DNA of 64,000 bases, taken from assembly GCA_950295325.1 (NCBI GenBank), contig OX485804.1, positions 20,770,001 through 20,834,000 on the forward strand, in the 5' to 3' direction. Both the position numbers and the translations under genes were made by a program. Each line of letters begins with the position of its first letter. The stretch's first letter is position 1. Positions 24,672 through 36,553 of the stretch are shown here, piece after piece. Source of the stretch: Polytrichum commune. Lineage: Eukaryota; Streptophyta; Polytrichopsida; Polytrichales; Polytrichaceae. The notes under the pieces are model-generated. The model was not told the origin of the DNA. It was given only the letters and a program-made list of their open reading frames with translations, and ran no database searches.

Positions 24672-25319
24672 TAGCTATAAGGTTCAATACACTATGCCTG
24701 TTGTCAATGATGTTGTTTGTATGTGAGTTACTTTGAGGGATTGTTTACATCATGGACCATGAAGTTGTCCCTTGCTCCTCTAGTATATGTGATTGGCCGT
24801 TGAACTCGTCTCGGGACCACTTCAGTTTACATCAAGGAAAAAAAAAATGTAAGAGTACCCATGGAACTTGAGGCCTACATTATCCATTGTCATGGTCCAA
24901 CGGGTTCTGTAGTGGGAGTGGTGAAAGAGGTTCTCTTGTGGCAAATGGCAGGGTACCATGACATAGAAACACCATTTTAATACATAAATATATTAAAAAA
25001 TTATATATTTTGGCCAAACATTTTTCATAGTTACGAGGAAAGAAGGGAGGAAGAAGGAGGGAAGGTCAAACACAACGAAAATTTCCAAAACTGCCCTTTG
25101 TGGACATGTTTTTATTAAAAATCAACACATGCACTTTTGGTGCATGGTCACTAGTCTTGGTCCACGTTTGGTTTACATCTAGTCGGGAGCCCAAAGGCCT
25201 TGAGGATGCATTTGTTTAGAAATCGGACCATGAAAGTGTGTACCACAACGTGTGACCATGGAAAAATGTCCTTTGACATGGGACAACTTCATGGTCCATG
25301 ATGTAAACAACCATGGAGC
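24672..25319. other. intergenic, nothing firm
   Basis: The 'catggaccatgaagttgtcc' phrase near 24750 recurs inverted near 25270-25305 ('gacaacttcatggtccatgatgtaaacaa'). This implies an imperfect inverted-repeat element spanning roughly 24740-25310. No target duplication was fixed. Confidence 0.4.
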
Positions 25320-25800
25320 AGTGCCCAGGAAGTTTTTGGGCATAATATATAGTTGGTCAAGATCCTAGTGATTCTAAATCTAACCGGTTACATGTTGACA
25401 TCATCCTATTTTGCTTTCATTCATTTCAAATACATTCTTCTATAAATTCCTCTAAAACGATCGGTCAATTTCCTGCAGTCTTGAACTACCACTGGTCATT
25501 TCTCGAACTCAACCGGTTCATCTGCAACTAACCACCGGTTCTTCCCCGACATAGCTAGCCCCCGAGTCCTTCTCCAGTGATCGGGGAGATTTTCGGGCAT
25601 GAACGGTTGAGATCCTAGTGTTTGAAAGTCCCACCGGTTACATGTTGACATCCTCCGGTTTTCCTTTATTAAATCGGGGTATATTCCATATATTCCTCTA
25701 AAATGATCGGTAATTTTCCTGTGGTCTTGAACTTCAACCGGTTATTTCTCAAACTCAACCGGTTCATTTGTAACTCACTGCCGGTTCTCCCTGACCATTG
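25320..25800 (+). repeat. dispersed repeat family B, two tandem copies
   Basis: Copies at about 25320-25570 and 25590-25800 share GATCCTAGTG, CCGGTTACATGTTGACATC, TTCCTCTAAAA(C/T)GATCGG and repeated AACCGGTT words. The second copy preserves the uninterrupted site that is split by the hAT element at 43-44 kb. Confidence 0.8.
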
Positions 25801-25950
25801 CTCCTTCTCCCTAGCTTAGCTTAATGCTCCCTTCTCTGCTGCATCAGACGTTTGCCTGTGAGGCGGTGGATCAACCATGGCCACATGCAGTGGCGTCCCT
25901 CTCAGCACCGGCAATCTCAATGGCCAGCCACAGCATTGCTCACAAGCAAG

Positions 25951-25954
25951 CATA

Positions 25955-26017
<63 letters not shown>

Positions 26018-26018
26018 A
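25951..26018. repeat. compound microsatellite (CATA)n(TA)n(TG)n
   Basis: Three adjoining simple repeats. The periodic peptides in all overlapping frames come from it. Confidence 0.95.
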
Positions 26019-26214
26019 TATAAAAGCCACAGGAATTGGTAGACCTGAGGATTTCCTGCTCCATGTTCCTGCATGGAGACTGCTAGCTGGTGCACACACA
26101 GTAGCTTAGCTTTGCTTTGCTTTGCTTGGTCGGCCAGAGATCCTACTTTGCGCCATGGTGGGCTGCGAAAGTAAATTACGGAGAGCCACAACCATCACAG
26201 TTAGGTGCGCTAAC

Positions 26215-26581
26215 TATGATATTTGGTGTTATATGGTATTTTATGTCACTATGGTAACTGTTTGGATGACACTTCGTATGAGTAAGTGAACAAATATTGT
26301 CATGGATGATGGACGAGTTCGTCCATTGGCGAAAACCCTACCTTCTCTTGTCAGCCAACTTGTGATGAAATATTGTCATGGGTGATTGAAATTTGGGTGA
26401 AAAGTCGCTTGGTAATTGACAGTAATTGGAATACTGTAGATTTATGATCCCCCAAACAGTTTACAAGGAATGACAAATTATGTTGGGTTACCAGTTGATG
26501 TTGGTGACACTATACCGCAGTTTACAATTAGTATTGAGCAAGACGATTAGAATTGGTGACAGTAAATATCATATTTAGTGG
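26215..26581 (+). mobile_element. MITE family A, copy 4 (near full length)
   Basis: It begins ATGATATTTGGTGTTATATG and ends ACAGTAAATATCATATTTAG, with the full body between (TTGTCATGGATGATGGACG, ACCCTACCTTCTCTTGTCAG). Substitutions at both palindromic ends make it older-looking than the 51-kb copy. Confidence 0.8.
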
Positions 26582-29500
26582 ACTTATGTTATTTGGGTAC
26601 GAAAATGATACTGCCAGTCAAATGTTGTAGCAATGCGTAACTCCAAATGGTAGCCCACACTAATTAGACTGAACAGTGTAGCTGGAGTTCAGCATCCTAT
26701 GTGCATTTTGACCATGTTTAGTAGCAACACATGTTCTAGTTGGAATTTGGAAAAGCTGTACCATTCAGTGTCAGCGAAGTTCAAACTATGAAGATTTTAA
26801 ACAATCATGAGGAGAAAGCCTCCTACACTCTAAACCACATATTATGGGGCTAGATATATACTGATCCACAATGCGCATGCATCATTATTAGCAACAAATT
26901 GGGCAGAAGGTTACTGTTTAGTCATCATCCCTGAGACATAACTCAAACAGTAAGGTTAATTAGATGATTTTACCAATTACAGAGACAAAAGGTTGACGAA
27001 ACAGGATATACATAAGTCTGCTGCAGCAGTCTTGGTCCAATGATCGATCAGTTTGCTGTACAACTGGCTGCTCCAAAGAGTCAATTGATGCATCTTTTGA
27101 TGCATATTTTGCCTACTTTAATAGAAAGGCAAAAAATAGTTCTCCAAAGAACTCCGTCTGGCCTCATGGGATTATATGGACATGCAGGTTTCAAGCGAGT
27201 TATGCTAATATGCTCCTCTATCGCCAGTAACTTCAGCTCACAGGGGGGTGATTAGGGGATAAAGCGAATATGAATTTTATTCCCTTGAAGATGCAAACAT
27301 GTGGTTGTCACAGCCAGTGACAGGCATTTTTTTAATTTGTGGCTTCACAGTGGAATCTCTCCCACTGTGTTGTAGAAATTCGTATTTGATTATAAAAAGA
27401 AAGGAAAGCATGTGGCTCAGAAATGAGTCTCTCGGGAATCAGATTCAGATTCGGAGGCTTGAAATCAGCCCAGTAAGCTGTGTGGCCCTTTCACCATGCA
27501 AGAGTTTGGGGTTTGCGAGTTAGTGGCCACTCGAATCCCAAAAGGATTGGTTTAGTTACAGAGTTGACAGGCCGTTGAATACTTATACTATCGTGGCATT
27601 GCAAGAGTGATTTATGACTCTGGCAGCAATCTTGATCTTCAAAATTGGATCTTCTTACTGAATTTAGTCAAGAGTTACTGTATCCTCTACCATCACGATC
27701 GTGCCACTGGAAGCTCAAGCTCTAAAAAAATCACGCATCTCATCCTAAGGCCCGGAATACGAGACTAGCGCTTCTTCTACCTCAGGGCATTTTGATCCAC
27801 TAGAAATGGAATAACCGCATCAATAATGAGATAAAATCCATCCATTGTTTCTGGCTTCAAATATTTTTGTACGTCTAATGGTTCTCATTGGACCTGATGC
27901 TAGACCACAAGCTTCGAACAATGACTTCGTGGTGATTAATGAATTAACCGCAATCTAGGTTGGGAAGCATGCGGTGTGGAGGCTCGTAAGTTGTTTTTCC
28001 CCGACATTCTTGATATATGTACATTAACTGCCAATCACAAGGAAAGAATATTACGTTTAATATACATGTATTTAACTATCAGTGGCTTCCTCACTACCAC
28101 CTGACATTGTATTAGATGGCTCACAAGTATTGAATAAAATATTATATCTAGTAAACCCAACCTTTGCTTCACATCAGTTGAAGTGACATCTGAATGGTGC
28201 AAGGCAAGTGGGCCTAAAATGTATACTTTCTGCTTAGCCCACTTTCTTAGGAGGCTAGGATACTAAAAACATGATCAGTATGAGATAATTTGCAAACTCA
28301 AATTGAGCAATCATTTCCCCCATAATTTGCCCATAGGCAGCACCATTAAAAAAAAAAGAGCAGGATATCACTTCACAAATATTTCCGTCGCTCACTTGAT
28401 GGTGTTGTGGCTGCAGCTTGAAGGCCTCAGAACTTCTTTGGCTGCCCCCGAGATCATGGAGTCCAATTACATTAACTTAACACATGCAATGTGGTAATGA
28501 CAAACTTTGGTGGTGAATGGATGCTTTGAAATTTGCATTAATTCAAGGGAGCTTCATTTGTGGGTGAATTAATGGTGGGATCCAGAGCAGCCTCGCAGCT
28601 GGGACTCTGTGATCAGCCAATCATGCAAGGCTCCTTTTTCCATTGGTGAATCTCCCAAAACCTGGCTTGAATCTTGCAGGCGACCTGATTGGCTTTACAA
28701 TTCTGCTTCTGTGAAAGTCTCGGTGAGGGCCGGCCAGTGTTGATTTTTTTCATATTTGCAGAGTAGTCGACAGGACGATCACCATTTTCGCCAAGCCTTT
28801 TTCTATGCAGGTGATGGATGCAAATTTATACTCGTCTAAGATAAAACCTTATGTTATTTCTCTCTGGCAATTCCATCCATTTTCGCACAATGCATTCGGG
28901 GGAAGTTGACTAATTTATCCATTAGAATGTGTGGAATTTGTGGTACATTGTCATCCAAACAAGATCTAGGTCGTCAACTGGCGATTTGTCTGTCAAAAGA
29001 GAAAATCAATGCTGAATTCACTCGTCCACAAAATGTTGTCGGCTTAGCCCAGATAGCTAGGACCAGATTTCTCAATAACCTACACCAGGTTCATGAAAAC
29101 TAATATGTCATGCTGTGATTGCCCAAACAAAACTTCTATGAGGAAATTACGTAAATTTGATGCTCAGATCCTTCGAATCACATGCTTCATTTTCACAGAG
29201 GTCAACAATAACTTCTGTGTTGTTAACCCCTTTTTTCCTTGAAGGGAAGCCTGACAAAAGTCAAATTGTAAAAGAATAAGAGTAATCGAGCTGTAGAATA
29301 GTTCACCGCACTTTCACCTTCGAGTTTCCGTGGACACCACGAAGCTCTACCTGTCAGGGAGGATTGCTTCTTCACACACTTAACGGGCATTGACCAACCT
29401 TACCTTATTCTTCATCGAACCTTGGTCCACATGCGTGCATGCCCATCCATGGCTTTAGCCCATCCAACTAAAGCATATATAAAGGCTAAAGTCCGAACTT

Positions 29501-29829
29501 TTTCCTCAAGAAATCATTAAAATATGGTTAATTATCATTAAAGTTGGATCTTGATAGTATTATGCAAAAAGATTTATAAGATTTGTGTTGAGAATTGGGT
29601 CTAGCTTTTTGCTCCACCTTGATCCAACTCTCAACACAAGTTCCAAGCAAAAAGTGTTGTCATGTAGGCATTCATGTTATACTTGGGACTTAGGGCTTCA
29701 ACCCCTAAGTGAAGTGGTAAGTCCCAGCTTCCATGCTCTTAACGGTTGAGATTACACGGATTGACCTCGAGTGACTTGGGACTTGTGTGAACTGGTCCTA
29801 AGTTATGGTGGAGGCCTTGGAGTTGCTTA
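26582..29829. other. intergenic, no supported gene
   Basis: Short frames only, none with a recognisable motif. A small inverted repeat around TTGTGTTGAGA / TCTCAACACAA lies at about 29580-29640. Confidence 0.45.
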
Positions 29830-29950
29830 GGGTTAGTTTCCATGTAGGTCGCTCACCCACCACAATCTAGTGAAGATGTAGATTCCATCTAGTGACATCT
29901 ACATTTCCACTAGAATCTGGTGGGCGAGTGGTCTACATGGAAACTAACCC
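29830..29950. mobile_element. Tourist-like MITE, 121 bp
   Basis: Near-complete inverted repeats of about 54 bp start GGGTTAGTTTCCATGTAG and end CTACATGGAAACTAACCC, around a short loop. TTA flanks it on both sides (29827-29829 and 29951-29953). A 3-bp TTA duplication with a GGG-starting end fits PIF/Harbinger-type (Tourist) MITEs. There is no coding capacity. Confidence 0.8.
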
Positions 29951-30185
29951 TTATTCTTCAGTTGACCTATTTTGTAGCAAAAAGGGCAAGCAAGCTATAT
30001 TACATACTATTGCACTTGCAAGGAAAAAAACATTTCTATAGCATAGTTCAATTTTGTCATTGTGTGTTGTCCTAAGTACGTCCTCCATCCCATCTCCCAC
30101 AGTAACAATAGTTTGAGTGAAAGTGCAAAAGGACGCTCAAGCATGCACTTTTTATTACAATTCAGATAACAATGGGATCTATGCT

Positions 30186-30262
30186 AAGTATTGTATTTAG
30201 TGTCACCAATTCTATAATTTGTCTTGCTCAATACTACTTTGTAAACCATAGTGTGCATGCTT
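30186..30262 (-). mobile_element. MITE family A, reversed end fragment
   Basis: ATTTAGTGTCACCAATTCTA, TTGTCTTGCTCAATACTA and 'ctttgtaaaccatagtgt' are the reverse complement of the family A right end. The remainder is missing. Confidence 0.65.
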
Positions 30263-30659
30263 ATGTTACACAATGGTCTACAAGTTGATCAAAGTGTACA
30301 CAAATGACACTTGCCATTAGTATGTTCAAGAATATCCTCCTCTTGCATACTAAAATGAAAACACATGATACTTGCCATTAGTACATTTAAAAGATTTTCT
30401 CCTTGCATACCAAAACGCAAGACTATCATCCAATGTATCCCAATGTGCTACTCTGAATGTCACAATGTAGATATTTTTTCACTTAAAATAGTTACTTATG
30501 TTGACGAATGAATCATAATGGCAATAACCGGATGTGACACTTTGAGACCTCTAAGCACCTAGTTTAGGCCTTTCACAAATAGTGTATGTGACACTAAATA
30601 CCATAAATGGTGTAGTGGATGAACTAAAAGTGGATGAATTAAAAGTAAGTTGGGATGAC

Positions 30660-30927
30660 AGTGCTTGTTAACTTATTCATAAGTGAACAAATATTGTCAT
30701 GGATGATGGATGAGTTCATATGTTGGCCAAAACCCTACCTTCCCTTGTCAACAACTTGTGATGAAACATTGACATGGATGATTGAAATTTGGATGAAATT
30801 TTGCTTGGTAAGTGACAGTATTTGCAACACTATAAATCTATAATCCCCCCAAAATATTTACAAGGAATGACAAATAATGTTGGGTTTACATATAGTGTTG
30901 GTGACACTAAATATCATATTAGTGTGG
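30660..30927 (+). mobile_element. MITE family A, copy 5 (internally deleted)
   Basis: It carries the body from AGTGAACAAATATTGTCATG to the palindromic end. The segment between the GTGTTGGTGACACTA block and the right terminus is deleted relative to other copies, and the left terminus is eroded. Confidence 0.7.
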
Positions 30928-31199
30928 TACTTGGGATCCTGGGTAAAAGCACTGACCTCTATAGCTGTTGCTCTTTTGTACATTGTGTAGTCAGTTTCCG
31001 ACTCCCTACTTAGTTGATTCGTAATGTGCCACATGGAGTTTAATACCATTCTAAACCAATGAGAACATGCCATGTGGCGCCTAGAAACTTCAGGGATACA
31101 TGGTGAGAAACAATTAGGCATGTCAATAAACTGAGAGGTAAATCTGAGATTATAATTTACTTACCAGCATGTTAGAACTAAGTTCGTTTTTTTTTCCTT

Positions 31200-31795
31200 T
31201 GCGAGTCTGCCATCCCAATACCTGCAGTAATAATAACTTGAGGTCAAAGTTACACTGCTTGGTACAAGTTCGAAGGAGAGTGGGATTTAGGTGGCATAAA
31301 GCTTCAGTTTTAACCCGGCGATATTGTGAATTCCTTAAGTCTTCCCTCCCATTTCCCGCAGTACTAACATTTAAACCTGGAGGTAAAAGTGCCGCATTTG
31401 GAGGATGCTCAAGAATGCAATTTTTGATACAATCGTTCGGGAGGAAAGTGGGAACCACCTGGGTTGCACGTGACACGAAACTTAACCCGGCGATCAATTT
31501 GCTTTCCAAAGTCTCCCAGCCCAATCATGTGTGGAGGAGTGATAAAATTGAGGTGAAAGTGCAAACGGAACGAAGCTCAAGACTGCACTTTTGGATACAA
31601 ATCGGAGAAGAGTGGGATCCACTTGGGATGCCAGGGATATGAGACTTCAGAGCTTTTTCCCCCCATTCCCCACAGAAATAGTAATAATTGGAGGTAAAAG
31701 TGCATCGAAGAATGCTGAAGAATGCATCTTTTTGATGCAAGTTCGGAGGAGAGTGGGATGATGGGATCCACCTGGCGATGTGACTTTTGCTGCTC
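31200..31795 (+). repeat. diverged ~145-bp tandem repeats upstream of transporter 2
   Basis: About four units (near 31205, 31350, 31510 and 31655) share a C-rich 'ccc.cag(t)aataataa' lead, GAGGT(A/G)AAAGTGC, 'gctcaagaatgca.tttttgatacaa' and 'ttcggaggagagtgggatccacctggg'. A related isolated stretch lies at 30095-30190. The array ends about 750 bp before the transporter start codon, so it may lie in its promoter region. No equivalent was seen upstream of copy 1. Confidence 0.7.
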
Positions 31796-32546
31796 TCAAC
31801 CACTATAAGTTGCGCTCCGCTCCTCAGAGTTGTAGGAGAACAGAAGCAGTCTGTGGGATCAGTGGAAGAGTGAGGAAGTTCAATTCCTTCAATTTCACGC
31901 CCTCATCGCCTGCATGCTTCTTAACTTATATCATCACTTGACAGATATTTAGCACTGACAGAAGCTGCGAGCGACACAGGAGCGAGAGATTGGATGGTAG
32001 AGAGTCATTTCCACCCTGACAGGCCTACGCCTAGAGTCATTGCGTTGCATTCAACCTCCGCAAACACTTCTGTTTTCCACGCTCACCACCTTCAACTTCG
32101 ACAAAATTCTCCCACATAATAGAAGTGTATCAAAACTTTGTAGTTTATCTCCTTCCAATCCTCAAGTCGTCTGGAGAAGGTTGAGCTTGACTTTGATTTC
32201 TGCTGGAATCAATCTCACTCAGCTTTTGCAGATTCTATCGCATTAGGCTCTCTGAAGGCAGTGGTGAAACTGTGAAAGGCCTTCGCCGACAACGTCATCG
32301 GAGACTATACTCACTGCCGCGAAGTGCTTGTTGGATTTGGAATAGCGTTGTGTCATTCTAAGATTTCGAGCTCTATGGGCTGAAAGCAGTAATTCCACGT
32401 TTTTGCACACGTAGTGTTGGCAGAGTCTTCGCTTTCTTCTCTCTCTCCGAACACTCATACTGTGCCTAAATCTGCTCTCTAAGTGTCTTCCTGAGCCCTC
32501 CTCTTACAATCTGAAGAGCCAACCGGAAGGCGAACGCAAGAGCGCT
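31796..32546 (+). promoter_or_regulatory. proximal upstream region of transporter copy 2
   Basis: Noncoding sequence immediately before the start codon, presumed promoter and 5'-UTR by position only. Just before the ATG it shares a short 'ggcgaacgcaagag' / 'gtgcaagaga' stretch with copy 1. The rest is not obviously similar, so upstream control may have diverged. Confidence 0.4.
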
Positions 32547-35165
32547 ATGGCGATGGCACCGAAGAAAGCAGGGACGAAGGATATGGTTTACGTCCAAACT
32601 GAGCGGACGCCTCTTCTGCCCAGTAAGACACAAGACCTTGTGGAGGAGGTTTACGATGATTACCAGGAGGCCACGATGACGAGTGGAGTGTTCAATCTGT
32701 CAACCACCATTGTTGGGGCTGGCATCATGGCACTCCCTGCCACCATGAAGGTGTTGGGCTTGCCCTTGGGCATCCTCCTCATCATAGTTGTTGGGATTCT
32801 GAGTGAAAGTTCCATTCGAGTTCTGCTGCGCTACTCAAGGCCGTCGGGAGCGAAGTCTTACAGTGACTTGATGGGCTCCGCGTATGGCGAGGTCGGCCGC
32901 GCTTCGGTGCAGCTTTGTATCATCGTGGCCAATTTCGGAATCCTCATCGTGTACCTCATCATCATAGGTACTCACTCTCTCCCACTCCCGCACTTTGTCA
33001 CTTTTGAGTTGTTCTCTAGCTTTACGCTGCGGTTAGGACTCAGACGATCGAAAGACTTGCACGTCGGCTCGACTGCCTGCCTGGAGACTTTGGTTCTCTC
33101 AATGGTCCGATTGTGTTTACTTTCTTAGCTTGTGTGTGCTTGCGCTGATCATTGAGAAAATGATTCAGTCGGTGGCATCTCCTTCCTGCTTCTAGCTGTC
33201 GGTAGCAGCACACGATCACTGTGCATGTTGTGCCTTGCAAGGTGGTGTATGAAACAATTGATGAGTTTAGAAGGAAATAAGAAAATGGGCTACAGGAGAG
33301 AGATTGTAGCTTTCAGACAAATGTTGCAAACTCCATTCTTGGTCTCGGACTTACAAATAGTAAGTTACACCGTGCTTTCGCTCCATCCGAATGCATTCAA
33401 ATGAAAGGAGTCTGTCAAGCAAATAGTTTTCACGTCTAGACTTGATTTCTGTGGTATTGGGGAAAATGCGCCTCAGAATAAATTGCTCTGTATGTCTCTT
33501 CTCCTCTACTCTCCATACGCAACAGTTCGATCAAGATGTCTGGTATGAGTGAGTGTACTAAAATGAGAGAAACCTTCCTTTGTTGGTGCCAGGTGACGTG
33601 CTGTCAGGATCAACCTCCGGAGCAGGGCAGCATTTTACTGGTGTCCTGGAAGAATTGGCAGGAGGACCGACTTGGTGGAATGAACGCTTATTCGTCCTCT
33701 TCACCATCACTGCCGTTATCCTGCTTCCCCTCGTCTCGTTACGACATCTCGGTATGGATGCTTAACTGTGGAATTGTCCTTCCTACCAATTCTGCCAGAG
33801 AATTTGGCCTTGGTAGTCTGAGCAATAGAAGCCGAAAATTCCTTCATTAGTATGCTCTTGTGATGCAGGATCTAATACATTTCTGTCCTTGTTGAATGCC
33901 AGATTCGTTGAAATGGACCTCTGCCTTGGCAGTCGCTCTAGCGGTGGTGTTTGTGGTGATTGTCGTGGCCGTGACATTGTGGAAATTGGTCGCTGGAGAA
34001 ATCAACTGGCCCAGGCTTACGCCGAACGTGTACGACCTAAAGTCGATTGGGGGTCTTTTCACTGCCATTCCCGTGATGATGACTGCCTACATTTGCCATC
34101 ACAATGGTAAGTTCCTACTCATCTCCCCGTTTTCCGTTTCGCTTTCATCATTGCCCTTGAGTATTCCAATCTAATTACCTCACCATGATAGGAGCTATCA
34201 GGAGTCTGTTTCCGAAAAACATGACCAATATGTCGTTCAGAGTTTGAAGCTTTGCTGATGGATTATGGATGTTGCGTTTCTTGATGACAGTGCATCCGAT
34301 TGCGAATGAGCTTCAAGGAAGCATCGAGTTCTCATCCGAGGAGAAGATGCAACGTGTAGTGCGATGGTCAATGAGTGTCTGTGGAGCCATCTACCTCTGC
34401 ACGGCCACCTTCGGCTACCTTCTGTTTGGAGATGCCATCAGTGACGACATCTTGTCCAACTTCGACACTGACCTCGGGGTGCCTTTCTCGCACACAATCT
34501 GCATGATTGTTCGCATCAGCTACGCAGTGCACATCATGCTGGTGTTCCCTCTCTTGAACTTTTCGCTCCGCCTCAACCTCGACTCTTTCCTGTTCCCGAA
34601 TGCCGGCCCTCTTGCTCACGATACTCTGCGCTTCTCGCTCCTCACCTGCCTTTTGACATGCGGTGTGTTCGTTGGCTCCACATTGGTTCCCAACATCTGG
34701 GTGGCGTTCCAGTTCACCGGTGCAACGGCCACAATGTGCCTCGGATTCATCTTCCCGGCCCTCATCTTGCTCAAGTAAGTTCCATTCCACAAGTTTTGAG
34801 AAATGTATTCAGGCTGAATTTGAATTGTAACTCCCGAGATAAACCCTAATTGCAACTTGATGGAGGGTTGGAGGTTTAGACTAATTTTCTGGATAGCAAG
34901 ATTGGAGTAGTTTAATGGAAGTGTAATGTAGTATGCACTATCTTCAAGTCTCCCAGATCTCACGTGTGCCGAATTGTTGTAATCCAGGGACAAGCCCCTC
35001 TTGGGATCCAAGAGAGACAAGTATGTAGCAGTGGTGATGATCGTTTTAGCAACATTTACTGGAGTGGTTGCTGTCTCGACAAACATTATGAATCTTATTC
35101 AACCTGTGCAGCCCTCGGCTGCTATTCCTGCTGCTATGGGATTCAAGGGCTACTTGGGACTCTGA
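32547..35165 (+). CDS. AVT-type vacuolar amino-acid transporter, copy 2
   Basis: Five exons through GT-AG introns: 32547-32967, 33593-33751, 33903-34106, 34291-34774 and 34988-35165. Each exon has exactly the same length as its counterpart in copy 1, giving 481 aa. The fold and signals are the same: acidic dileucine E19-RTP-LL24, TM1 with TIVGAGIMALP, the VHPIANEL segment, and the C-terminal MGFKGYLGL. Differences from copy 1 cluster in the loop after TM5-6 (NWPRLTPNVYDLKSIGG versus NWPRMVPNVGDLKSFWG) and in the last exon. Intron 1 is 625 bp here against 147 bp in copy 1. A tonoplast amino-acid transport role is inferred from the family. The pair looks like a tandem duplication later separated by about 21 kb, largely mobile DNA. 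Confidence 0.92.
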
Positions 35166-35360
35166 TTTGAGAATTGGAATTTCATTCCAACAATTTTTTC
35201 TGTCTCCGTGGGTCTGCTGGCTGGGCAGATTATGTAATATAATGAGGTGGGCTCCGTGCCAGGTTCGGCTAGACTGTAGATTGTAGCCAAATAGAGGTGT
35301 ACTTAACCAACTCCGAATTTGAACCTCAAAAATTGAGGTCAGTCGGAGGCAGGCCGCGAC

Positions 35361-35510
35361 GAGGGCATTGTTGCCAGGTATTGTAATTACAAAGGTCAAG
35401 GTAGCTCAGATGAAGAATCATCGTATACTTGAGGGCATTGTTGCCAGGTTTTGTGATTACAAAGGTCAAGGTAGTTGAGGTGAAGAATCACCACTCTTGT
35501 AAACAAGCAC
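35361..35510 (+). repeat. two-copy 3' motif downstream of transporter 2
   Basis: GAGGGCATTGTTGCCAGG plus 'attacaaaggtcaaggtag' occurs twice (about 35363 and 35432). This is the counterpart of the repeat at 11369-11510 and is more regular here. Confidence 0.75.
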
Positions 35511-36544
35511 ATGAAGTAAGGTGTGCTGGAATCCATCCATGCACGAATCTACCATCCTATTAACGTGTTCTCTCACCACTCACATCTTCCAGTCCTCGAT
35601 ATAGAGGTGCACACAAACATTCAGGGCTGCTATACTGCTGTGTAAAATACGCATGTTGTTTAGCATCTCATTTGCTGGTGACAACTTTGTAGCCTTACTT
35701 TGTGATTCATTGAGAGAATTGTGGTGCACTTGTAAGCTAAAGGGTAATCTCAGATCTGGAGTAATTCAGAATTGTATGTTGATTATATGTTCATCTGTTA
35801 TTACCTTGTATCTTATTGAAGGATCAAAACTTGTATGGTGATCCTGGGTTAACAGCATTGGTGAATTGACAGACTGCATTTCATAAAGTTTTGATTGATT
35901 GATTGATTGATTCGTCCTCTTTGCATGAAACAAGAGTTGCTTGCCAAGTTTGATGGAAACAAGAGGAAGAGACTTTAGATATGCTTTTTGACAAGTAATT
36001 CCGTAATCTTCTTTCTCAACACAGCAGAATTGACTGGGATTGCATACCTTGACAAGAACCTCAGGCACTCAGAACACCACAACACACTTTTGGTCACACT
36101 GGTTGCACCTCTTGAGTGCAAATCTGGCACCTTTGAATATAGGAGCTAAATACGGGAACTCTGAGACTTGCGAGTCTTCTTCAAGAAACAGCAGCATGTG
36201 GTATAAAATTAACCAACAAACTAGCCTCATTTGAGAAATTGATGAGGTCATTCTACAGGCTTTGTGACCTAACCAAGAAGGAAGTTACAGAGCTGTCTCC
36301 TAATTACCAACCTATTCTTCACAAATGTAGCTCCAGAAAGCAAGGATGGCCTGAATTGTAAAGTCAGCATTCTGAACAACCCCTTAAACTGGAAACTCAT
36401 TTCCATAAAACAAACAACGGCCATGCTGATTCTAAGAATGCATTGGAGGCATGTCATTACGCAGGGCCTGCCAGTCCATAACTATCGGACATACACTCGA
36501 CGTACTTCTGAAATGTGGGTGGGATGAACCTGCAGAAAGAGCAA
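35511..36544. other. intergenic, nothing recognised
   Basis: A short (GATT)n run lies at about 35892-35911. No gene motif was found on either strand. Confidence 0.5.
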
Positions 36545-36553
36545 CATATATAA

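Noticed and set aside
25816-26191. Several overlapping 60-85-aa frames on both strands
   Set aside because: All run through the compound microsatellite and have periodic artefact peptides.
33040-33240. Intron 1 frames of transporter copy 2 as coding
   Set aside because: They lie between matching splice sites; retention would truncate the transporter.
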